From contig NC_092346.1 in assembly GCF_963676685.1 (NCBI RefSeq), forward strand, positions 71,315,821-71,379,820: a stretch of DNA of 64,000 bases, read 5' to 3'. Made by a program: the position numbers and the translations under genes. This document shows, piece after piece, positions 23,501 through 30,878 of the stretch. Position 1 is the stretch's first letter; every line of letters starts with the position of its first letter. The notes beneath the pieces were generated by a model. The model saw nothing but the letters and a program-made list of their open reading frames with translations. It made no database searches and had not been told where the DNA came from. This DNA is from Mytilus edulis. Lineage: Eukaryota; Mollusca; Bivalvia; Mytilida; Mytilidae.

Positions 23501-26500
23501 CTTTTTAATTGTGACATGGAAGGAGATTTGTCTCTGGCACTCATATCACATCTTCTTATCTATCAATACTTGTCATTTATTGCCTTATGTCAACTTTACT
23601 TCCTATATATAAACCTTAGTAGCTTCATTATTACACTTTGTTGTCATTGAAATTCACGATCTTTGCAAGCTATATATAAATAATATATATTATCTTTATA
23701 ATACATTTTTTTTTTTGTACTTACAAGTTCCTGTTTCACAGCATGTTCTTTTGGATTTATACCACATACATTGAGGTACACTGCAAGAGAAACACATAAA
23801 TACACAGGGCATTTTAATAATGCTCACCTATGAATGTTCTATTTCTAAATAAATATGGGTAACAGTTTAATTCTAAGAAAAATTTATCATTGAAATCAAT
23901 ATATTTTTGGTAATACATGCAGTACTTCACAACCATGACAATTAATTTTTAAATTATATATTATCAAACAAAACTACATAAAAATTAATCATGCTGTTCT
24001 AAGAAGGTCAGAAAATATTAGTTGCTGTCTCATCCATGTCCCAAGTCAGTAAATTCAGTGGTTGTCGTTTGTTGCTGTATACAAAATGATTTTGCTCATT
24101 ATTTTGTACAAAAATCAGGACATTAGTTTTCTCTTTGAATTGTTTTACATTTGTCATTTCAGCCTCAGGGCCTTTTATAGTTTGTGATACACTAGTACGT
24201 TACATTGGTAATGGGTTTAGCTCATTTTTGAAAGCTGATCAGTGATCTATAGTTGTAAACTTCTATATAAAGGCAACAGTAGTATACCGCTGTTCAAACT
24301 CATAAATCCATGGACAAAAAACAAAATCAGGGTAACAAACTAAAACTGACGGAAACGCATAAATATAAGAGGAGAACAACGACACAACACTACAATGTAA
24401 CTAACACACACAGAAACGGACCAAGCATCAGACAAAATCCCACGAGAATAACAAACATAACATCAAAACCAAATACATGAATTTGGGATAGACAAGTACC
24501 GTGACACGTCTTATCGCAATGTCAATTTACACTAAAAAATAAGAGAAAACAAACGACGCAACGTTAAATATGCCATTTAGTCTCTGGTGGAAAGTTGTCT
24601 CATTGGCAATCATAACCCATCTAATATTCATATTTTTTTACTATTTGAGGTTTGGTGACATCTGGGTATTCAGTTAACTTAAAAGCAGATGTTCAGTTGG
24701 GATTTTGCTCCTTTGCTGGTGACTCACATTTTATACACCCCATGCCCTGATCCCATCCCTACACAGAATGAGATCTGTTCACTTCTGTAAAAATACTTAA
24801 ATTTAAGAATCAGATTAATAACTAATGTTCAAACCTAGATTAATAACTAATGTTCAAACCTAGTAAATTGATTTAAAAAATTAACTTTTTTTTAGTTTCC
24901 CTCATTGAACATAATAATGATTGTGTCATGTGTGTATAAGTCCTCTTTTGACAAAGTGATAATACGTTTATTCTCAATTCAAATTGGTTTTATACTCTCA
25001 ATTCTGTTTCAATGCAATCTGATTTTAAACCAACATTGAATTTACCATTTTCAGTCTTATTCACAGTCAGGGGTGCTACTTAAACAAGTGATTTCATTAT
25101 CACCTATTTCAGTGATTTTTTATATTCAGTTATCACCTATTTAAGTGATTTTGGTGTTTTCTTTGATCTTCAAATGCTAATTTCATTGATTTTCCATATT
25201 TTCACAAACTTTTCTATAATTTTCCTACATAAATCAATTATCCCTTTATCTTTTGATATCAATTTCACCAGTGAGCTTTGGCAGTAAGTTAGTGCGCTAA
25301 AGTTTATAAAAGTACCCTTGGGAATTGTTCTGTAATCAAATATTCATTAACTACTCTTACTATCAGACAAAGGTCAACAGTATTAGGTGACCTGATTGGT
25401 TTTCTTTATAATTAGAATGATTTATTTTAAGGTTATGTCCTGATCTACAAATTATTCCAGTTTTTGCATATTCAAATAAACTGTAAACACTGGCTGGCTT
25501 ATCAAGCAAATGACAATTTCTGCATGTACATAGTTGTTTTTTCAATGGAATTCTGGTCTTTTTACCAATAAAAAAATCAAGCTTGTGGGAAAAATATCCA
25601 AAAATGTTATAAACACTTATTGAAGTGATTAAATTTTAACTTCTCAAATTACTTGTTTCAGTGGTTTTGAAAAGTCACAGGTGCTTGAGGACAGGATCCT
25701 GTATGAGCCCCATATAGTCCCTCCCCCCTTTTTTTAATTTTTTTTTTTTATCATAAATCTCAGATTTTTCAATATATATCACTTATTTGTACCATATATA
25801 TACTAATATACCATATTTATACTCTAAATATGCATGTTTACTATCAATGTGAATCTCGACTATAGAGCGAGATTCACATTGATAGTAAACATGCATATTT
25901 AGAGTATAAATATGGTATATTAGTATATATATGGTACAAATAAGTGATATATATTGAAAAATCTGAGATTTATGATAAAAAAAAAAATTAAAAAAAAGGG
26001 GGGAGGGACTATATGGGGCTCATACAGGATCCTGTCCTCAAGCACCTGTGTGAAAAGTCTGTGCAAAAATTTTAAATATTTCGCAGCCAAAATCACTCAA
26101 AGAAGTGATTTTGAAATCACTTGTTTAAGTACCACCCCTGACTGATTCAGTAACAAAATTCAACATAAAAGTAATAAAGACCTCTAAGAATTTTGTTCAA
26201 TTATCATAACTCTTACCACTGCCATCTAATATATCCATGTAAAATGTTAAAACTTACTCCAGAACAATGAGTTGATGGTATATGCTCCTGTCAAATCAAG
26301 TTTTGCTTTGTCTAATGGTGTCATCTGAAAAAGATATAACAGTACACTATTAACAATGATTAAGAATATACTCAAGAGTTTCAAGTTTGAGATAAAATTT
26401 TAAGCTAACAAATGTATTCATGTTGTAAACCAGGGCTTCCAAAAAATATTTGGGCCAGCCGTACATTTTATGCCTTATCCTGATTTTCCATCCCTTAAGA

Positions 26501-29151
26501 CCAAAGGAAATTATGGTAATTAGTTTGCCATCCCAATGATTGATATTAAAAAAAACACATATTAAACTTTACTTTGATTTAAATTCTTTCTGACGTAAAC
26601 TGTTAATTTGACATTGCACCATTCCAAGTGTGCAACATCAGCATACTTTTATCTGCCTTATACTCTTTATTTGTGCAAAATAACAATTTCAAAAACATTT
26701 CTTTCGTTTTGAAAAGCACATTTTCCTAACACTGGATGTTGACTTGACAATGGTAAAACGTTGGACCAGTGACAGATACCTAAAATCCATACTTGATCAT
26801 TCAGCACAATTGACCGTACATGTAAGTAGCTCTTATCAGGTTATCAATAGTTATTTCATCAAGAAAATACTTGAAATGAACAAAAGTAAGAGATATCAAT
26901 GATAATTTTAGCATTTTGAAGAAATTAGGATGCATAATTAAATTTCCCACCTGTGCACATGTGTTCTAGATCAAACAATGTGGGTCTGGTGATTTTACAT
27001 TTAAAACCTTTTTAAATCTTTCATCAAATCATATAGTAATAAATGAATTTCTGATAATTTTAATCTTTTTGACTAAATTAATAAGATGCAAACGGCTGAA
27101 ATGGACGGTACATGTAAGTAGCTCTTTCCAGGTTATCAATAGTTATTTCATCAAGAAAATACTTGTAAGTAGCTCTTTCCAGGTTATCAATAGTTATTTC
27201 ATCAAGAAAATACTTGTAAGTAGCTCTTTCCAGGTTATCAATAGTTATTTCATCAAGAAAATACTTGTAAGTAGCTCTTTCCAGGTTATCAATAGTTATT
27301 TCATCAAGAAAATACTTGTAAGTAGCTCTTTCCAGGTTATCAATAGTTATTTCATCAAGAAAATACATGTAAGTAGCTCTTTCCAGGTTATCAATAGTTA
27401 TTTCATCAAGAAAATACTTGAAATGAGCAAAAGTTAGAGATATCAATGATAATTTTAGCATTTTGAAGAAATTAGGATGCATAATGAAATTTCCCACCTG
27501 CGCACATGTGTTCTAGATCAAACAATGTGGGTCTGGCGATTTTACATTTAAAACCTTTTTAAATCTTTCATCAAATCATATTATGTTAATAAATGGATTT
27601 CTGATAATTTTAATCTTTTTGGCTAAATTAATAAGATGCAAACTGCTGAAATGTAAGAAAATAACTTTGAATAGAATGATCAATGTCTGGTACAAAATAA
27701 ATTGGTCAACTAGTACTGAATAGGTAAATTTCAGGATTAAAGTAGGGGTTGTTTTAATAGTACTTTAAAATTATCATGTCATCTTATGACTCTTATGTGA
27801 CTGTTTAAGGCAAAAGGTTTGGTAAAAAAAATCATGAATTAATATGTTATATAAGATGACCGTCTTTTAAGAAGGCCATGAAAACTGAAAAGTAGATGTC
27901 CTCTTCATGCTTTCCCCAGGTGGACAATGTCCAGTAAATTTATAATTGTCCGGAATCTATGATTGTTTCCGAAGCCATGTTGTAAACAGTTCTTTTGGCT
28001 AGCTGGTAATATTAAATCATTATATTTTTTCGTTGGACATTTTTGAAGAAGATTTTTATTGTAAATGTATTCATCTTGATCAAAGGCAAATCGAATTATA
28101 TCTATTTGGTTGTGTTTGGTGGTATAGTCATGATGTGCATTATCATACCCGTAGCCAGGGGGGTTTCGGACGAACCCCCCTTTGAAAACAAATAATGACT
28201 GTTAAAGTCAACGTTCTGTTCCAATTGTGACTGTTAAAGTCGAGTTTTTGAGGCCAAATAACCCCCCTTTGGAAATTCCTGGCTACGGGCCTGATTATCA
28301 AAGGGATTATTGCATCACATCTATCTAATAAAGTCTATAAATAATTATGTATGGGTAAGTCATATTACCAATACTGGCTGTAATAGACCACTTTCGAGTT
28401 TGTACATCACTGGAAAAAACTCATCAATTATCATGATTATGCACGCCTTTATACAGTCATTTACCAGATAGAGGGGTTTGCCTATATCCCTGCACTATAA
28501 ACATTCATTTATAGTGTCTTAGTGATCATTATTAAGCAGGATACACTAGAAATAATATTTGTTCTGTAGGTACTTAAACACAATTCCTTAATGACAGCAG
28601 TTACTGAAAAACAAATTGAGAATTCAATTTTCTGAATAATTCGTGCAATGTAGGTTTTTGGTTTTCAAAGCACTGGCTCAACATTGGAACAGAAGTGATG
28701 ACGCCCCTAAACCCACAAATGATCAGAAGTGACGACGCCCCTAATCCCACAAATGATGTTCACTAAAACCCAAGTTTTTGACGGAAATGCATTGAACTCG
28801 AAAGTTGTCTATTTACATTCATGCAATCATGAAATATAGCATCACATAGTCATGATAATAAAAGGTCATGGGTAGACCAAACGACAATGTTTTCAAATAA
28901 TAAGGTTGGAGAAAATAGTTTCATTCATGCCATTTATTTAAATGGCTTAAATAAATTTAAGAGGGCTAATCCGTAATCCTGACCTTTTGGAGATTCTGTT
29001 TGAGAGCCAACAAATCAGAAAATCAATTCACCTTTTCGTTTAACTCATTTTGGGGAACATCGACTAGATACTTCAGAGTCTTTTCTACTTCTGTGAGTGA
29101 AAGATCAAAAGCTGTAAGCTTTTCTTTTAGTTCCTTTGGTATTCCATCCAT
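20394..29151 (-). CDS. C1D: C1D nuclear receptor corepressor / exosome cofactor (Rrp47/Lrp1 family), complete, 5 exons
   Basis: On the minus strand, 29151-29032, 26324-26258, 23780-23725, 21483-21306 and 20509-20394 join in consistent phase to 178 codons plus TAA. Residues about 5-95 form the Sas10/Utp3/C1D domain: [53 protein letters not shown] and [29 protein letters not shown] of human, as I recall it, appears here as [14 protein letters not shown]. Family members bind the nuclear exosome subunit Rrp6/EXOSC10 and help process structured RNA, and are also reported to bind DNA; those roles are inferred. The C-terminal tail (residues 141-178) has an acidic patch, then RKRKRD, then a Lys run, and is longer than in human C1D (141 residues). 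The start ATG lies two bases after a possible acceptor, with the tandem array immediately upstream. An in-frame ATG at 29247-29245 would add 32 unlike residues and is not preferred. Confidence 0.92.
20510..21305. other. C1D intron 4
   Basis: The intron is 0.8 kb and AT-rich. It holds one reverse copy of the GCCTTCAACAATGAGCAAA repeat. The open frames at 20813-21010 and 21032-21232 fall on or beside that repeat. Confidence 0.6.
20921..21077 (-). repeat. GCCTTCAACAATGAGCAAA-family copy, reverse orientation
   Basis: Reads GGCCTTTTATAACTGACTAT, ATGGGCTTTGCTCCTTTTTG, AAGGCCGTACGGTGACCTAT and GTTGTCTCATTGGCAATCAT. It extends farther on the GGCCTTTTATA side than the 16.9-kb copy and so shows more of the full family. 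Confidence 0.7.
21306..21483 (-). CDS. C1D: C1D exon 4
   Basis: The acceptor is aattatacag. It encodes [20 protein letters not shown], the [14 protein letters not shown] motif and a charged stretch ending KPIVI, and leaves one base. The donor chosen is ATAG/GTAATC because it alone keeps the last exon in frame (Asp at the junction). A second GT three codons earlier was rejected for phase. Confidence 0.9.
21756..22882. mobile_element. Non-autonomous hAT-type element with 8-bp target duplication
   Basis: The left end is CAGGGTTTCTGCTGG and the right end reads CAGGGTTTACCCTGG in reverse complement. The perfect 8-bp duplication TTTACACC sits at 21748-21755 and 22883-22890. An 8-bp duplication with CAGGG-type ends is the hAT signature. 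The 1127-bp interior has no transposase frame. Motifs of the TTTCGC/GCGAAA type cluster at both ends (21781-21850, 22825-22855), as expected for subterminal transposase binding sites. Confidence 0.85.
22918..22970 (+). repeat. Fragment of the GCCTTCAACAATGAGCAAA family
   Basis: Only the beginning is present: AAGATGTGGTATCAGTACCA then TGAGACAAC, after which the similarity stops. Confidence 0.4.
23395..23563 (-). repeat. Old reverse copy of the GCCTTCAACAATGAGCAAA family
   Basis: TTACATTAGTCATTTTGGGA, CCTTTATACAGC, AAAGGCTGTACTTTGAACTA, TAATTGCTAAC and CTCATATCACATCTTCTTAT keep the family order with heavy divergence. Confidence 0.5.
23725..23780 (-). CDS. C1D: C1D exon 3
   Basis: The acceptor is tctcttgcag and the donor is CTT/GTAAGT. 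It encodes [18 protein letters not shown] after the split Met codon. The human counterpart, as I recall it, is YLATQGVNPKEHPVKQEL. Confidence 0.93.
24124..24630 (-). repeat. Reverse GCCTTCAACAATGAGCAAA-family copy split by an insertion
   Basis: The family runs from 24124 (GCCTCAGGGCCTTTTATAG) to about 24267 and resumes at about 24573 (CATTTAGTCTCTGG, GTTGTCTCATTGGCAATCAT). The 305-bp insertion sits where intact copies read TTCTGTGTCATTTTGG. Confidence 0.65.
24268..24572. mobile_element. Insertion inside the dispersed repeat, GTAGTATACCGCTGTTCAAA type
   Basis: Begins near CAACAGTAGTATACCGCTGT and includes CAAACTAAAACTGACGGAAA, AGAGGAGAACAACGACACAA and CACACACAGAAACGGACCAA. I recall this sequence type as abundant in mussel genomes. 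It has no frame longer than a few dozen codons. I could not fix a target duplication. Confidence 0.55.
25064..26144. mobile_element. Outer inverted-repeat element with 5-bp duplication, interrupted by a palindrome
   Basis: The left end CAGTCAGGGGTGCTACTTAA with CAAGTGATTTC is mirrored at the right end, which finishes CCACCCCTGACTG at 26144, with one mismatch in about 32 bp. ATTCA lies on both flanks (25059-25063 and 26145-26149). Inside are two copies of TATCACCTATTT(A/C)AGTGATTTT-like sequence. Without the inner element it would be about 700 bp. The class is uncertain: the ends look hAT-like but the duplication is 5 bp, not 8. Confidence 0.75.
25676..26050. mobile_element. Near-perfect palindromic element, 183-bp arms, 9-bp loop
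   Basis: 25676-25858 and 25868-26050 are reverse complements across their whole length, apart from one-base differences in two A/T runs that cancel out. The flanks repeat TGAAAAGT (25668-25675 and 26051-26058; nine bases if the following C is counted). The element starts CACAGGTGCTTGAGGACAGG and ends with its complement. An 8-9 bp duplication fits a hAT- or Mutator-type foldback element inserted into the older element around it. Confidence 0.85.
26258..26324 (-). CDS. C1D: C1D exon 2
   Basis: The acceptor is atctttttcag and the donor is TGGA/GTAAGT. It encodes [20 protein letters not shown] then FW, the most conserved helix of the C1D family. The exon leaves one base for the next exon. Confidence 0.92.
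26811..27650. repeat. Duplicated 290-bp segment around a minisatellite
   Basis: 26811-27102 and about 27369-27650 are direct copies with a few differences. Both run from TGTAAGTAGCTCTT through GATATCAATGATAATTTTAG, AGGATGCATAATnAAATTTC and GTGTTCTAGATCAAACAATG to AATAAGATGCAAAC(G/T)GCTGAA. The expanded 51-bp units lie at the junction. Confidence 0.8.
27114..27419. repeat. 51-bp minisatellite, six units
   Basis: Units start GTAAGTAGCTCTTTCCAGGT at 27114, 27165, 27216, 27267, 27318 and 27369 and are almost identical. A seventh, diverged unit is at 26822-26872. Because 51 is a multiple of three, long frames open on both strands; these are by-products, not genes. Confidence 0.92.
28144..28293. 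mobile_element. 150-bp MITE with CCCGTAGCCAGG ends
   Basis: The left end CATACCCGTAGCCAGG is mirrored by the right end (CAGGCCCGTAGCCAGG in reverse complement). ATTAT is duplicated at 28139-28143 and 28294-28298. Inside are two copies of GACTGTTAAAGTC. Paired runs of G and C near the ends pair as well. Confidence 0.75.
28382..28813. repeat. Element with short inverted ends AATAGAC(C/A)ACTTTCGAGTT
   Basis: AATAGACCACTTTCGAGTTT at the left is matched at the right by AACTCGAAAGTTGTCTATT. The interior includes a tandem pair at about 28690-28755 (AGAAGTGATGACGCCCCTAA against AGAAGTGACGACGCCCCTAA). I recall these ends as common in bivalves. The target duplication is unclear. Confidence 0.5.
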
Positions 29152-29153
29152 GC
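29032..29153 (-). CDS. C1D: C1D start-codon exon (residues 1-40)
   Basis: Reads [15 protein letters not shown] to [11 protein letters not shown], then a GTGAAT donor. Upstream on this strand the sequence is CTGCTACCTCAG followed by GCATGG. This may be an acceptor, which would mean a 5' UTR exon farther out, or it may simply be 5' UTR. The pyrimidine tract CTGCTACCT is already the first base run of the tandem array. Confidence 0.85.
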
Positions 29154-29344
29154 CTGAGGTAGCAGGTACCAGTTTTGGTGTACCAGAACATGTGTCCCAC
29201 GCAGAAATTTTGTTATAGTAAAGCATTGAGGTATATAATTGCATCATGTGGACTAAAAAAATAATTGAATGTAAATTCTAGGCTAGTATACTACACAAGT
29301 AAGTAGTTGCATACACAGGTTGGGGATTTCCTTCACACATGGGT

Positions 29345-29393
29345 CCAATCAGATGTCAAAATTGTGGTCTCCTCACTTGACGGCATCCAATCA
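29345..29393. promoter_or_regulatory. Paired CCAATCA boxes (NF-Y-type), 42 bp apart
   Basis: CCAATCA occurs at 29345-29351 and 29387-29393 and in every long unit, and is missing from all short units. Such pairs are typical of NF-Y-bound promoters and work in either direction. They lie about 195-240 bp upstream of the C1D ATG on the minus strand and 52-100 bp upstream of the candidate micro-gene ATG on the plus strand. Promoter activity is inferred only. Confidence 0.4.
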
Positions 29394-29444
29394 AAGTAGT
29401 GAAAATATTCATTTTTTTGTAAACAAAAATATCTTGAGATTTTG

Positions 29445-30362
29445 ATGGTAAGGATAGGTTCGGACAAGGCTCTAATTCACTAAATATCCTTTATCTCTTG
29501 AATTTTGCCTACAATTCTTGTCGGCTTTTAGCAGGATTCTGCAGGTGAGCAATAGATTGGTATCAGAGCATCACATTTTTTGCCTTATTTACAATGCATT
29601 TATAAATTTTTAAATCTCCATGCTGGCCAGACACCCACATTTAAAGGTTTTCTATATATTTACATAAGCACGTACACATCTTGGTTCCTTGAAACCATAC
29701 ATTTTATTTGTATATAAGCTTGAATGAATTTTCAAGAAAATAAAATCATAAATCCATGAAATTCTAAAGATTTATTGTAAAATAACTGGTTTCTGCCACC
29801 TTAAGCCTTAACATGATTTTACAATATCACAAAATGTGCCTTTTTAAAAGTTCTACATGTGGGTGGTATTATATTTGTTTTATTCATAGTCAATGTATAG
29901 GTCTGTTTGCAAGCAAATAGTTTTTACATGGATTTTAAGAATTATCAAATATCAAGACAGATAACTCTGTATTCCAATACAAACAATGACATTCAATTGA
30001 TTTGTTTTGAAATGATTATGTTCACCACACTATGGTTTTTTATCATAAATTTTATAGAAATAGCAATTACAAAGAGAGAAAACAGTAAAACAAGCCTCAG
30101 CATAGTACTAGAAAAAGCTGATTCTACTGTATATTGCCTGTTATAATGATTTATTTCATATGATATGTACATTTTCTTATTTATTGACTTTTTAACCATG
30201 AATATATGAATTCTTCTTTTTTTATAGCTCTACTACAAAGTTGATACAGTAGGACAGATAACAGAAATAAGAAAACTGGCTTTTCTCATCAGCAGTAGTG
30301 TGGCAATTCTAAAATTTCAACATGCGGCCTACACAGCTAGCTCATGTGGAGAAGAGATATGA
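29445..30362 (+). CDS. Candidate two-exon micro-gene, about 45 codons, repeated in every long unit
   Basis: ATG at 29445-29447 is followed at once by the consensus donor GTAAGG. A 780-bp intron ends in TTCTTCTTTTTTTATAG, with a TTTTAAC branch-like motif upstream. The exon 30228-30362 is open for 44 codons in phase 0 only, then TGA. The product would begin MLYYKVDTVGQITEIRKL, contain a hydrophobic stretch AFLISSSVAIL and end YTASSCGEEI, suggesting a tiny membrane-anchored protein. The exon looks richer in G+C than its flanks. I recognise no family. Against it: a start codon alone at an exon end is unusual, 44 open codons can occur by chance, and no expression data are visible. The exon could instead belong to a longer gene, or to nothing. 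Confidence 0.3.
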
Positions 30363-30373
30363 GACTGGTTGCG

Positions 30374-30651
30374 AATAAATGTACACTTAGTTAAGTGCAT
30401 CATGGATCTACAAAGTGAAATATATGTACCAAAAATATTAGTTTATTCATAACTAAGCCTTTTTCAGCACTGCAGTCAATAGAACAATGATAGTGACAAG
30501 AATTGAGACTATTTCATACCTCAAACTATGGGAAAATACTTCTTGAGATCAGTTGTAAGTGGTTTTATATCATGCATGAAACAATAAACTAAAGTAGTTT
30601 TAAACACTGTTGGATAATTTGTACACTGTACCAGAAAACTGACACAATAAA
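30374..30651 (+). terminator. Candidate poly(A) signals of the array unit
   Basis: AATAAA at 30374-30379 lies 11 bases after the TGA of the open exon, and a second at 30646-30651. They recur in all long and short units. The second has the better distance for a 3' UTR. Confidence 0.3.
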
Positions 30652-30878
30652 AGTTATTAAATATGAACACAATCATTTTTTTCTAATTTTTTGGCATTCA
30701 AAGCAGTATGACGGCAAAAGACACAAATATTGCTATAATAAATTTGGTCTTACAAAACCTATAAATGTTTTTTTTTGTGCTGTAACCATATGAAATGCAT
30801 GTATTTTTAATGGTTAATAACTCAAGAACTCAATCAGACTAAAAAAATGTAAATAAATTGTTTTCAATGAGTGGTTAA

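Larger units (their letters stand above)
21484..23724. other. C1D intron 3
   Basis: The intron is 2.2 kb. Half of it is the hAT-type element at 21756-22882. The remainder holds fragments of dispersed repeats at 22918-22970 and 23395-23563. I see no exon. Confidence 0.6.
23781..26257. other. C1D intron 2
   Basis: The intron is 2.5 kb and filled mainly by an interrupted dispersed repeat (24124-24630) and the nested element pair at 25064-26144. A 27-bp tandem duplication (CAGATTAATAACTAATGTTC-type) lies at about 24809-24862. No exon was seen between. Confidence 0.6.
26325..29031. other. C1D intron 1 (between start exon and exon 2)
   Basis: The intron is 2.7 kb. It holds the 290-bp duplication and 51-bp minisatellite (26811-27650), a small element at 28144-28293, an inverted-repeat element at 28382-28813 and a two-copy tandem repeat near 28690-28755. 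The open frames at 27069-27497 on both strands come from the minisatellite. Confidence 0.6.
29157..30878 (+). repeat. Array unit 1 (long, reference copy)
   Basis: Unit landmarks: CCAATCA at 29345 and 29387, ATG/GTAAGG at 29445, CAG/GTGAGC at 29545, acceptor ending 30227, open exon 30228-30362, AATAAA at 30374 and 30646, end GAGTGGTTAA at 30878. Its left edge joins C1D sequence (TGCCTG before AGGTAGC) instead of another unit, so this copy most likely marks the ancestral position of the repeated segment. Confidence 0.95.

Noticed and set aside
27114..27419. CRISPR-like regular repeats
   Set aside because: The units are contiguous with no unique spacers, and the DNA is eukaryotic; this is a minisatellite.
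27069..27497. Repetitive 122- and 139-codon frames on both strands
   Set aside because: The 51-bp period is a multiple of three, which keeps frames open on both strands. They lie in C1D intron 1 and have no conserved features.
29153..29247. C1D start at the upstream in-frame ATG (29247-29245)
   Set aside because: The 32 added residues resemble nothing in C1D, come from array sequence and precede a plausible acceptor. The ATG at 29151 gives a length fitting the family N-terminus.
29907..30199. 79-codon (plus) and 68-codon (minus) open frames repeated in almost every array unit
   Set aside because: They recur only because the unit recurs. They overlap each other on opposite strands, lie inside the candidate intron, have AT-driven composition and match no family I know. 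Units 7 and 10 alter or truncate them without other effect.
29545..30227. Alternative plus-strand donor CAG/GTGAGC in the array unit as the coding junction
   Set aside because: It is a strong donor, but the frame that would enter the 44-codon exon in phase 0 has no ATG before an upstream stop, so it could only end a non-coding exon.
29157..30878. rDNA, tRNA, 5S or snRNA gene cluster as the identity of the array
   Set aside because: I see no tRNA box A/B arrangement, no 5S or snRNA sequence and no Pol III T-run ending; the unit is AT-rich throughout.
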